DNA of 64,000 nucleotides from CAYGZM01 sp964354365 (GTDB taxonomy: Bacteria > Planctomycetota > Phycisphaerae > Sedimentisphaerales > Anaerobacaceae): NCBI GenBank assembly GCA_964354365.1, contig CAYGZM010000001.1:55962-119961 (forward strand), read 5' to 3'. The translations under genes and the position numbers were made by a program. Under the pieces are notes generated by a model. That model was not told where the DNA came from. It did no database searches and saw only the letters and a list, made by a program, of their open reading frames with translations. The stretch's first letter is position 1. Each line of letters opens with the position of its first letter. Of the stretch, positions 9,814-17,032 are shown one piece after another.

Positions 9814-10251
9814 ATGGCAAAGCGATTGACCGTAAGTCTGAAACCGAGACATGCGATGCAAGTCACGCGTGTATCCATCGGAAGGAAGAAGCTGGTTTAC
9901 GTCATCGTGTCAAAAAGGGCATTGAAGTACCCTTGGGGAAAGTCGAAGGTCGCCTACATTGGAACCACCAAGAAGGGGATGGCGAGGATTGCTCAGAGCG
10001 TTGCCGCACGGGCACAGGCCGTTCTGGGGCTCCGCGGCGTCCGGGAGTTTACGGTTCGCATCGTGACCTGCCCACCGCGACCGCCTCTGAAAACGTGGGA
10101 AAAGCTGGAGCGGGCACTCTTGCTGGTCTTCCGCCACAAGTACGGCGACTTGCCCAAATGCAATACGGCGGGCAAGAACATGAAACAACGCGACGAGTTC
10201 AGGTATTTTAAGCGCGAGCGACTGGAAAAACTGCTGGGGACGCTCGAATGA
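9814..10251 (+). CDS. GIY-YIG nuclease-like protein
   Basis: 145 residues from the ATG at 9814. The layout fits a GIY-YIG nuclease core: LVYVIV (Tyr29) in place of GIY, AYIG at 47-50 as the YIG half, Arg58 in the following helix, Glu99 (KLERALLLVF) as the metal ligand, and Asn117 (LPKCN) near the end. Proteins of this fold make single or double cuts in DNA, in homing, repair, restriction or phage defence. The GIY half is unusual (VYV), so activity is plausible but not certain. It has its own promoter (9648-9676). Its stop overlaps the ATG of a 24-codon frame, and a reverse transcriptase gene follows 110 bp later. The neighbourhood suggests an accessory, possibly defence-related, island. No closer family name can be given from sequence alone. 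Confidence 0.6.
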   Translation: MAKRLTVSLKPRHAMQVTRVSIGRKKLVYVIVSKRALKYPWGKSKVAYIGTTKKGMARIAQSVAARAQAVLGLRGVREFTVRIVTCPPRPPLKTWEKLERALLLVFRHKYGDLPKCNTAGKNMKQRDEFRYFKRERLEKLLGTLE

Positions 10252-10322
10252 CTACGGTTTTTGCGGCGAAGCTACTTTCTGGCGAGATTCGAGTCAAAGA
10301 TGCGGAGAAATTGGCAGCATAG
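10248..10322 (+). pseudogene. 24-codon frame resembling the C-terminal tail of an HsdS specificity subunit
   Basis: ATG overlaps the stop of the preceding gene (ATGA). The peptide contains FAAKLLSGEIRVKDAEK, which resembles the usual end of type I restriction specificity subunits (LLTGEIRV followed by an acidic helix). Nothing upstream in this frame is HsdS-like, so it would be a remnant of a deleted hsdS, or else a small translationally coupled peptide. The match is by memory of the family motif and needs a search. Confidence 0.35.
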
Positions 10323-10360
10323 ATCAAATAAAGGGCTGTATGTAACAACGGAGATGGATG

Positions 10361-11938
10361 ATGTCGCTATACATTTCACCTGACTCTTTGGAGTGGGCTC
10401 TCAAGCACGTCGAGAACTATGGTGATACCGACATTTTCCCTGTGCCGTTCGAGTTTGAGGCGATACGTCATTGTTGGGATACTTGGCTTCGAGATTTCCT
10501 TTCAAAGCAGGACGTACACCAATACGACGCGCGCATATACCGGCAGTGTTTGTCGCCAAAACACCGTTTTGGGTTTCGCATATCGACCCAACTGGATCCG
10601 CTTGACACCCTTATTTACACGGCTCTCGTTTATGACATAGGGGTCGAGATCGAGGCGCAGCGCGTACCTGCAAAGAGGCACATTGTCCACAGCTATCGAT
10701 TCAATCCGGACAGCAATGGATGGTTCTTCGACCGGCAATATGGGTATGACTCCTTCATAAACCGATGCAAACAACTGTCGAACGCCGGCGATTACTCTTG
10801 GATCGTCGTTGCAGACATTGCTGATTTCTTTCCGAGGATTTATTCACACCCCCTTGAGAACGCTCTATATGCATGCACGTCTTCGAAGGCTCACGCCACA
10901 ACCATCAAAAAGCTCCTCAGCCAATGGAACTTCACTGTGTCCCATGGGATACCCGTGGGACAAGCAGCTTCCAGATTGCTTGCGGAACTTGTCATCTCTG
11001 ATATCGATAAAGCCCTTCTAAGTGAACAAAAGACATACTGTCGATTCTCTGATGACTTTCGCATTTTCTGTAAGGACCCCCGCGACGCACACGAGAGCCT
11101 TGCTTTTCTCGCCAATGTCCTTTTTGAGAATCATGGGCTTACGCTGCAGCAACACAAAACGGTCATACTGCCGGTGCATGACTTCCAAGAGAAGTACCTT
11201 GAAACGGGATCAAGCAGGGAACGGAAATCGTTAACCCAGAGATTCAAGCAGATACTGGAAGACATTGGTATTGAGGATTGGTACGAGGAAATCGACTATG
11301 ACGACCTCGACAAGGAAGTACAAGAAGAGATTGACTCACTGAATCTTGGCGGGATTCTCGACGAACAGATTGAACTGGGGGCTGGTCTGGACCTTAACAT
11401 AACAAGATTTGTTCTGCGACGACTGGCTCAAATCAATGACGCTAATTGTGTGGGTCCTGTTCTGGAAAACCTAGAAGTTTTATACCCAGTGTTCAAAGAT
11501 GTTCTATCCTACGTTACGTCAATTCGGAGAGTCGATGCGAAGTACCGAAGAAAGCTTGGCAAGTACCTTATCGGGCTGATCCAGCAGTCTATTGTTGGCC
11601 ACCTCGAGTACCATAAGTGCTGGATTCTGAACACGTTTACGCAAGGGGAGGAATGGGACAACCAGGACGCATTTGCCGCCCTCTATAATACCAACACAGA
11701 TCCATTGTCAAGACGAGAGCTCATTCTGGCACTTGGGCGTGCTGGCAAAGATCATTGGTTTAGGACCAGAAAACGAGACGTCTTTCAGTTGGAACCGTGG
11801 GAGCGCCGAGCATTTCTCGCCGCGGCAAGTTGTTTACCTGGGGACGAGTCAAAGCACTGGTATCATTCCATAGACAGACGACTGGATCCGCTCGAGAGAG
11901 CAGTAGTCACCTGGGCAAAGGCCAATCCTTTCCGATAG
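10361..11938 (+). CDS. Stand-alone reverse transcriptase (Abi/UG-like), helical C-terminus
   Basis: 525 residues from the second of two adjacent ATGs, which has GGAG at the better distance (7 nt). The polymerase palm is intact: motif A VVADIADFF (Asp152), motif B HGIPVGQAASRLLAEL (195-210), motif C RFSDDF (Asp231, Asp232; Phe replaces the usual Tyr), and motif D/E HGLTLQQHKT. The RT region ends near residue 275; the remaining 250 residues are predicted mostly helical with charged repeats and match no domain I recognise. There is no maturase or HNH domain and no group II intron domain V nearby, and retron hallmarks are absent. This favours the Abi/UNKNOWN-GROUP RTs, many of which give phage defence. 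Base composition looks less GC-rich than the neighbours, consistent with transfer. Exact class unknown. Confidence 0.8.
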   Translation: MSLYISPDSLEWALKHVENYGDTDIFPVPFEFEAIRHCWDTWLRDFLSKQDVHQYDARIYRQCLSPKHRFGFRISTQLDPLDTLIYTALVYDIGVEIEAQRVPAKRHIVHSYRFNPDSNGWFFDRQYGYDSFINRCKQLSNAGDYSWIVVADIADFFPRIYSHPLENALYACTSSKAHATTIKKLLSQWNFTVSHGIPVGQAASRLLAELVISDIDKALLSEQKTYCRFSDDFRIFCKDPRDAHESLAFLANVLFENHGLTLQQHKTVILPVHDFQEKYLETGSSRERKSLTQRFKQILEDIGIEDWYEEIDYDDLDKEVQEEIDSLNLGGILDEQIELGAGLDLNITRFVLRRLAQINDANCVGPVLENLEVLYPVFKDVLSYVTSIRRVDAKYRRKLGKYLIGLIQQSIVGHLEYHKCWILNTFTQGEEWDNQDAFAALYNTNTDPLSRRELILALGRAGKDHWFRTRKRDVFQLEPWERRAFLAAASCLPGDESKHWYHSIDRRLDPLERAVVTWAKANPFR

Positions 11939-11946
11939 TCGTGTAG

Positions 11947-11964
11947 GGTGCGATACTTCGCACC
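11947..11964 (+). terminator. Hairpin just after the reverse transcriptase gene
   Basis: GGTGCG, loop ATACTT, CGCACC, starting eight bases after the RT stop. A second GGCC-based stem follows at about 11970-11988. There is no T-run, so this is a weak terminator or a structured 3' RNA end. Confidence 0.35.
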
Positions 11965-12110
11965 ACTTCTTGGCCCGCGTGGCCGAAGCCCGCGATTCGC
12001 GTTCTTTGGCCATATCCAGCAGTGTCAATCCCTACTTCCTGATCTCCTGGCCCCCCGATCCCAACCTCCTGCTCTCCTGATACGCCGATATCCTTTTCCT
12101 TCTCTGTGCC

Positions 12111-12140
12111 TTCGTGCCAGTTCGTGTCAATTGGTGGTTA
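12111..12140 (-). repeat. TTAACCAC/GCACGAA interspersed repeat, inverted copy
   Basis: On the minus strand it reads TTAACCACCAATTGACACG followed by AACTGGCACGAA. It is the same family as the copies at 50666, 51726 and 59110, but more diverged. Confidence 0.55.
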
Positions 12141-12420
12141 ATAATCAGCGAGAATCCGCGTCATCCGTGGTTCCCTTCGTGTCAACCTCGGCCTCTGCGG
12201 TTATTGCGGATTTTCCTTGACGGCCAACCTCCGACGGGGTATAATACATATCAAACTAACAGAATCAGAATAGTAAATGGTACGCAACCTGACCGTTTTT
12301 AAGACGAAGGCCCGTATGAGTCTTGTTTCGATAAGAACATAGCACAATTTGTCATTATGCAGAACCGTGAAAAACAGTGTTCATCCGTGTCAATCAGTGT
12401 CTAAAGAATGAAAGCGGTCC

Positions 12421-12445
12421 CTTTGTGCCTTAGTGGCTTTGTGGC
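12421..12445 (+). repeat. CTTTGTGCC-type interspersed repeat
   Basis: CTTTGTGCCTTAGTG followed by GCTTTGTGGC. It matches the element in the groES-groEL1 spacer (4972-4996). Confidence 0.6.
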
Positions 12446-12457
12446 CGTGAGTCAATT

Positions 12458-12640
12458 ATGCAAAACAAAGCCAATTTGCAGCAGACCAAAATGAACTTAA
12501 ACTTCTGTGATAACAGGGATTATGAAAATATATCGGCCTTCGGAGTCCAAAAAAACAAAGCCAATCAAACCCAATTTCAAAGGATCAAAGCCAAGTCAAG
12601 GCCAAATCAAAGCCAATTTCAAACGCAGAAACAGGGTACT
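12458..12640 (+). repeat. A-rich AACAAAGCCAATT-type repeat block
   Basis: Repeated forms of CAAAGCCAATTT, CAAACCCAATTT and CAAAGCCAAGTC. The same wording occurs inverted at 63540-63680 near the right edge (TTGGGTTTGATTGGGTTTG). It forms fortuitous open frames but no credible protein. Confidence 0.55.
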
Positions 12641-12698
12641 CTACTTACCGGACGAGAGATTGCCACGGCCCTGGGGGCCTCCCAGTGACGAGTTTGAA

Positions 12699-12734
12699 TA
12701 GATTTCTCCGCTCGCTGCGCTCGGTCGGAATGAC
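12699..12734 (+). repeat. AGATTTCTC/CGCTCGGTCG palindromic repeat
   Basis: Contains AGATTTCTCCGCTCGCTGCG then CTCGGTCGGAATGACG. It is the same family as 19921-19957, 37225-37257 and 58471-58500. Confidence 0.6.
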
Positions 12735-12798
12735 GCCAGGCGCAGGTCCGCGGGCTCATCAGGGGACGATGGGGGGGATGTTTGAGAAGGTCGATTTC

Positions 12799-12852
12799 AC
12801 GGGCTGGAAGCCCGTGCTACACAAGACACGGGCAGAATGCCCGTGCCACAGG
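12799..12852 (+). repeat. Two REP-like palindromes (ACGGGCTGGAAGCCCGTG type)
   Basis: ACGGGCTGGAAGCCCGTG at 12799 and ACGGGCAGAATGCCCGTG at 12828 are adjacent short hairpins. The first recurs at 38346-38369. They are typical of interspersed extragenic palindromes. Confidence 0.6.
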
Positions 12853-12961
12853 GGGCCGTTCGGGCGTGCTCAGGGCGGGGCGGGGGTAAAAAACCGACAA
12901 AGGCAAAAAAACGCATAGAATAGCGACGTGCGGGGCTTTTTGTGTAAGCCCTTATATTTTG

Positions 12962-12989
12962 TTGACAAATTTCGCCCGTGCACTACTAT
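12962..12989 (+). promoter_or_regulatory. Promoter of the TPR protein gene
   Basis: TTGACA (12962-12967), a 16-bp spacer, then TACTAT (12984-12989). Predicted start near 12996, about 40 nt before the ATG at 13037. This placement argues against translation from the in-frame TTG at 12959, which overlaps the -35 region. Confidence 0.5.
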
Positions 12990-13036
12990 TAGGGTATTGG
13001 ACGAATGTATTGGACAAAGGATTCGGTTGGGGAAGT

Positions 13037-14434
13037 ATGCCGGAAGAAGCAGACGGTCAGGCATTAGCTAAGGCAAAGGCGTTCTTTGACAGGGCCCGTC
13101 AGGTCGCCGAGACGGGGAACTTCGACTATGCGATCCAGATGTACATAGATGGGTTGCGGCACGCCCCGGATGCGCTCGAGGAGGGTCATTTGCCTCTGTG
13201 TGAGATGGCGCTTCAGCGGCAGGGAAAAGGCGGAAAGAAACCCTCGATGATGGAGAAGATGAAGCATTCGCGGGGCAAGACGCCGGTTGAGCAGATGCTG
13301 AATGCGGAATACTTGTTTGCGAAGGACCCGGGGCACCTTGCGTATGCCGAGGCGATGCTGAAGGCGGCGGTTACGGGCGGTTACAGGAAGACGGCGGGGT
13401 GGCTGGCGAACCTGATATTCCAGACGAACAATGCGGCGGCGAAACCGTCGGCGCAGACTTATATCCTGCTCAAGGACTCTTACGCGGCCCTCGGGGAATT
13501 TGATAAGGCCCTGGCGGCGTGCCAGAAGGCGTCAAGGCTGAAGCCGGACGACGCGGAGCTGGCGAACGAGTTCAAGAACCTCTCGGCGGAGCTGACGATG
13601 GCGCGGGGCAAGTACGACACGGACGGGGACTTTAGAGGCTCGATCAAGAACCGAGAGGAGCAGGAGGAGCTGCACTCCCAGGCGGGGGTGGTCAAGAGCG
13701 AGGACTATCGGCTGAGGACCGTGGAGAGCGCTCGAAGGAGACTGGCGCAGAACCCGGAGATTCCGAAGAATATCTTCGACCTGGCCGACGCTCTGTCGGA
13801 TATGCAGAGCGATGAGGCTGAGAACGACGCGATTGAGCTGTTAGAGAATGCCTACAGGAGCAAGAGCGATTTCAGCTTCAAGCAGCGGGCGGGTCTGCTG
13901 AGGGCAAAACAGCTCAGGCGCAAGATAAGGCAGGCGAAAAAGGCCCTCGAAGCCAACCCTAATCATACACAGGCCAAGGCAGTTCTGACGCAGCTAACCG
14001 CGAGATTGGACAGCACCGAGCTGGAACACTACCGGACGTGCATGCAGAACTACCCAACCGACCTGAAGGCCAAATATGAGTACGCCGTTCGTCTGGCGCG
14101 CAACAGGAAATACAACGAGGCCATACCGCTGCTCCAGGAGGCCGAGAAGGACCCGAGGAGGAAGATAGCGTCGATGAACCAGATTGGCGTCTGCTTCTTT
14201 ATGAAGGGGTGGTTTGCCGATGCAATCGATGTTTTGAACAAGGCTATGGAGGCATACCAGATAAAGGACGATGCGACGGCGAAGGAGCTGCGATACAATC
14301 TCGCACGGGCTCACGAAGAAAAGGGCGAGAAAGAAAAGGCGCTCGAGATATATCGCAGGATCGCTCAGACCGATTTTTCGTACAAAGACGTGAGCCAGCG
14401 GGTGGACAAATTAAGAGGCGCGCGGGACTCGTGA
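13037..14434 (+). CDS. Tetratricopeptide-repeat protein
   Basis: 465 residues from the ATG at 13037 (GGGGA upstream, behind a promoter whose start lies near 12996). The whole protein is helical with TPR units, clearest at about 10-45 (AKAFFDRARQVAETGNFDYA), 150-185 (DSYAALGEFDKALAACQKA), 350-385 (YEYAVRLARNRKYNEAI) and 430-455 (NLARAHEEKGEKEKALEIY). There is no signal peptide or membrane segment, so it is likely cytoplasmic. TPRs bind other proteins; no partner can be named. The Ala-rich GKGGKKPSMMEKMKHSRGKTP segment near 75-95 is a basic linker. The rpsT gene follows 89 bp later. This looks like a lineage-specific planctomycete protein. Confidence 0.8.
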   Translation: MPEEADGQALAKAKAFFDRARQVAETGNFDYAIQMYIDGLRHAPDALEEGHLPLCEMALQRQGKGGKKPSMMEKMKHSRGKTPVEQMLNAEYLFAKDPGHLAYAEAMLKAAVTGGYRKTAGWLANLIFQTNNAAAKPSAQTYILLKDSYAALGEFDKALAACQKASRLKPDDAELANEFKNLSAELTMARGKYDTDGDFRGSIKNREEQEELHSQAGVVKSEDYRLRTVESARRRLAQNPEIPKNIFDLADALSDMQSDEAENDAIELLENAYRSKSDFSFKQRAGLLRAKQLRRKIRQAKKALEANPNHTQAKAVLTQLTARLDSTELEHYRTCMQNYPTDLKAKYEYAVRLARNRKYNEAIPLLQEAEKDPRRKIASMNQIGVCFFMKGWFADAIDVLNKAMEAYQIKDDATAKELRYNLARAHEEKGEKEKALEIYRRIAQTDFSYKDVSQRVDKLRGARDS

Positions 14435-14523
14435 TTACGGGGTGGTCGGCCGGGAGACAGATGACGCAAGCGAGCTTTAAGTGAGTTTTCGTGAACAGAA
14501 GTGGCAGTTTTCAGGAGAATACA

Positions 14524-14847
14524 GTGGCACATTCGTTATCAGCGAAGAAGAGAGTAAAACAAAACGAGAAGAGAAGGATTATCAACCGTGCTCGTAAGAG
14601 CCAGATCAAGACACAGGTCAAGCGTTTCGAAGCGACCTTGGAAAAAGGCGATGTCGAGACGGCGGGCGAGCAATTGCGCCTTCTTACAAAGAAGTTAGAT
14701 AAGACGGCTGCGACGAGCACGATGCACAAGAAGACGGCCGCGAGGAAGAAATCGCGTCTTGCAAAGAAGCTGAATGCGCTGAATGCGCTGAATGCGCAGA
14801 AGGGCCAAGGCACGTCAAGCCCTCCGACAAGCTTAGGACAGGCGTGA
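14524..14847 (+). CDS. rpsT: 30S ribosomal protein S20, with extended C-terminus
   Basis: 107 residues from the GTG at 14524, which has AGGAG six bases upstream. The start is VAHSLSAKKRVKQNEKRR, the standard S20 N-terminus, and TMHKKTAARKKSRLAKKL is the standard end of the fold. S20 binds 16S rRNA at the base of the small subunit. The family is usually about 87 residues. Here about 20 extra residues follow: three copies of a 9-bp unit (CTGAATGCG, 14770-14796) give LNALNALNA. The last residues (GTSSPPTSLGQA) are encoded by an interspersed repeat that continues past the stop. The extension therefore looks like a recent repeat-driven elongation and is probably disordered. Confidence 0.95.
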   Translation: MAHSLSAKKRVKQNEKRRIINRARKSQIKTQVKRFEATLEKGDVETAGEQLRLLTKKLDKTAATSTMHKKTAARKKSRLAKKLNALNALNAQKGQGTSSPPTSLGQA

Positions 14848-14890
14848 AGAGTGAAGCCCTTCGGCTCTGCTCAGGACGGGCGTGAAGCGT
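14815..14890 (+). repeat. CGACAAGCT/AGGACAGGCGTGAAG interspersed repeat across the end of rpsT
   Basis: Contains CCGACAAGCTTAGGACAGGC, then GTGAAGAGTGAAGCCCTTCG and CTCAGGACGGGCGTGAAG. The same wording is at 38202-38275. The first part is translated as the S20 tail. Confidence 0.6.
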
Positions 14891-14977
14891 CTGGTGCGGT
14901 AAAAGACACAATTGGCGGCGGTTTCCAGTTCTGAGTTTTTGGCTCTTCGTGGAGCTTGAGTGGAGGAGGGGTGAGTA

Positions 14978-16597
14978 ATGGTCATTCGGTTCCAATGTCC
15001 TCAATGCGGGAAAACTCTTGCGGTCAAGAGTGAATACGCCGGGCGGCAGGGAAAGTGTCCGTGCGGGGCGGTCGTAGCTGTTCCGGCTGAGGCGGAGAAG
15101 ATAGCGTTTCGCTGCGGGAGCTGCGGCAAGAGAATTCGTGTTCCTCAGATTCACGCCGGGAAGAAGGGCAGATGCCCCCAATGCAGGAACATAGTTGTTG
15201 TTCCGGGGGTCGGAGGTCGCAGTGCAGTCGATAGTCTGAGCGGCTCTGCCGAGCGGCCTTTGCCGTTGCCGGCGGGTATGGTGAGATTTCGATGCCCGAT
15301 GTGTGATGAGAATATCGAGGCTCGGGAGAGCTCGCTGGGCAACCTTGTGGAATGCCCGAAGTGCGGCTCGTTTGCACAGGTCCCCGAGAAGAAAGTGGCT
15401 GGCAAAGAGGGTGCAACGGAGGGGCGGAGGGTCGGGGTCGGATTGGCCAGCGGCGCGGCTGCCGGTGAACCCGGCGGGCAGGCGGCGCCGAGCACCGGCA
15501 AGGTGATTTGTCCGAGCTGCGATAGGAAGCTGGCCGACGATGCGAAGGTCTGTGTTAGCTGCGGGATATACGTTGGCAGCGGCAGGCCGATTCTGACGGC
15601 TCGGGGTGTGGACGAGGACATGCTTTATGAGCGGTCACGCAAGGTTGTAAGCCCCATAAGCTGGCTGATACCATTAGGCATTTACCCGGTGTATTCGGAG
15701 GCGTTGGGCAGGCACCGACCTTATGCGACGTGGGCCATAACGGCCGTGACGATTGCGGTCAGTATATGGTTCCTGGCCTACCAGTTGTCCGGCTCGACGA
15801 AGATGAGGTCTATGAAGAACCTGATGCTGTGGGGCGGCGAGGCCGAGCCGGAGGCGAAGCGAATTCAATTGCTCTACGAGTACACGAACTATGGCGACCG
15901 AGAGGCTTTCCTTGCGAAGAGAGAGAAATTGAGCGCTACGACGCCAGAAAATGAATTGGACCGGACGGCGTTGAAGGAGCTGAGTCCGGAGGAGCAATGC
16001 TTGGGGCAATACAGGCACAGTCAGTTGATAACTCATGCTTTTTTGCACGGCGGAATACTTCACCTTGTGGGCAATATGTTGTTCTTGTTGATTTTTGGCT
16101 CTCGGGTGAATTCGGCGATTGGGAACATTCTGACGCCGATTCTTTACATAGTATTAGCGATTGCGGCGGCGTTGACGCAGCTTGTGATGTCGAGCGGTCA
16201 GCCGCCGGGCGCGATGTTGGGGGCATCCGGGGCGGTGATGGGGATGGCCGGCGTCTATCTGCTGCTTTTTCCAATCCACAGAGTCCATTTGACTGCGTGG
16301 TGTCGGTGGGGTCTGGTTGCGGGATTTCACCTTTCGTTCAAGTTTTTTGCGTGGCGGGGCTTCTGGGTGGTGCTTTTCTATATTCTTTTCGACGTTGTTG
16401 CGGTCAGCCTGGGGGTTGAAACGGGCACGGCTCACTGGGCGCATATAGGGGGATTGTTCTGGGGCATCACGGCCGGCCTTGTCTTGCTTGTCAGCAGGGC
16501 GGCCTATTCGGGAAGCGACGTGCTGTCCTTGGTCCTCGGCAGATATGCCTGGGGGTTAATCGGCAGCCCGCACAGCCACGAGAAGCACAGGGCATGA
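14978..16597 (+). CDS. Rhomboid-family intramembrane serine protease with four zinc-ribbon modules
   Basis: 539 residues; ATG preceded by GGAGGAGGGG. The N-terminal 200 residues carry four CxxC-paired ribbons: FQCPQCGK...GKCPCG (about 4-30), FRCGSCGK...GRCPQC, FRCPMCDE...VECPKC and ICPSCDRK...VCVSCG. The C-terminal part is a rhomboid: HGGILHLVGNMLFLLIFG, the catalytic Ser in LGASGAVMG, and the catalytic His in HWAHIGG, over about six membrane segments. Rhomboids cleave transmembrane proteins within the inner membrane. The ribbons probably face the cytoplasm and may select substrates or sense something (inference). A multi-ribbon fusion of this kind is unusual. The gene follows rpsT by 130 bp with no clear promoter. 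Confidence 0.85.
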   Translation: MVIRFQCPQCGKTLAVKSEYAGRQGKCPCGAVVAVPAEAEKIAFRCGSCGKRIRVPQIHAGKKGRCPQCRNIVVVPGVGGRSAVDSLSGSAERPLPLPAGMVRFRCPMCDENIEARESSLGNLVECPKCGSFAQVPEKKVAGKEGATEGRRVGVGLASGAAAGEPGGQAAPSTGKVICPSCDRKLADDAKVCVSCGIYVGSGRPILTARGVDEDMLYERSRKVVSPISWLIPLGIYPVYSEALGRHRPYATWAITAVTIAVSIWFLAYQLSGSTKMRSMKNLMLWGGEAEPEAKRIQLLYEYTNYGDREAFLAKREKLSATTPENELDRTALKELSPEEQCLGQYRHSQLITHAFLHGGILHLVGNMLFLLIFGSRVNSAIGNILTPILYIVLAIAAALTQLVMSSGQPPGAMLGASGAVMGMAGVYLLLFPIHRVHLTAWCRWGLVAGFHLSFKFFAWRGFWVVLFYILFDVVAVSLGVETGTAHWAHIGGLFWGITAGLVLLVSRAAYSGSDVLSLVLGRYAWGLIGSPHSHEKHRA

Positions 16598-16745
16598 TTC
16601 TGAGATGTCTGCAGAGATGCAGTAAGTATGAGGGGGCGGCATTTTTGCAGGATGGTCTTGGAATTCTTTATCCTTAGCTGTAGGGCCCTACACACAAATT
16701 TGGTATCGTCCCAGGATTTGTGGGGAAAAGACTATGGGGTAAGAA

Positions 16746-16839
16746 AACGTTTATCGCATTAGGGCTGCCAGCAGGTAATAAAACGGCTCCGAGAATCTCG
16801 CAGAGGCGTTGTGCTGGTAGCGGATAAAGCGATAAACGC
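16746..16839. repeat. Imperfect inverted repeat, about 30-bp arms
   Basis: The left arm starts AACGTTTATCGCATTAG and the right arm, read on the minus strand, starts AGCGTTTATCGCTTTATC. The core CGTTTATCGC is perfect (16748-16757 and 16829-16838), and the arms share a CCAGCA further in. Function unknown; it may be a small hairpin element. Confidence 0.5.
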
Positions 16840-16939
16840 TATTGGCTGTTGCGGAACTGAACAACCAGATTGCCCCCAACCTTTGGGACGTTGACACAAT
16901 TTTCATAATGCTTATCGTGGTGGGCGAGGTGCAGAGAGA

Positions 16940-16981
16940 CAAAAACGAAGCGTGGCCCGCCCCTGCCGGTTTGGGCCACGC
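16940..16981 (-). terminator. Rho-independent terminator for the LamG gene
   Basis: On the minus strand a 9-bp stem GCGTGGCCC / GGGCCACGC is followed by TTCGTTTTTGTC. It lies 51 bp beyond the stop of the minus-strand gene at 17033. Confidence 0.7.
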
Positions 16982-17032
16982 AAGAATGCAAGACTGCTCG
17001 CCAAGAGAAGCTGCGGCTAACAACAGGGCCGA

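Larger units (their letters stand above)
11965..12961. other. Intergenic mosaic of interspersed repeats
   Basis: About 1 kb without a gene. It is a patchwork of words found elsewhere in the window: a reversed TTAACCAC/GCACGAA unit (12111-12140), CTTTGTGCC (12421-12445), AACAAAGCCAATT-type A-rich repeats (12458-12640), the CGCTCGGTCG unit (12699-12734) and two GGGC-based palindromes (12799-12852). Confidence 0.65.
16598..17032. other. Intergenic stretch with structured elements
   Basis: No gene. It holds a GTAGGGCCCTAC palindrome at about 16679-16690, a long imperfect inverted repeat (16746-16839) and the terminator of the minus-strand gene (16940-16981). Confidence 0.6.

Noticed and set aside
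10252..10360. Group II intron domain V or retron msr/msd next to the reverse transcriptase
   Set aside because: No domain V-like hairpin and no paired inverted repeats of retron type; the RT also lacks maturase and retron motifs.
12458..12701. Short open frames in the A-rich repeat block as small genes
   Set aside because: They are made of repeated AACAAAGCCAATT words, present elsewhere in non-coding DNA.
12959..13036. In-frame TTG start of the TPR gene at 12959
   Set aside because: It overlaps the -35 box of the predicted promoter; the ATG at 13037 has a ribosome site and lies downstream of the start point.
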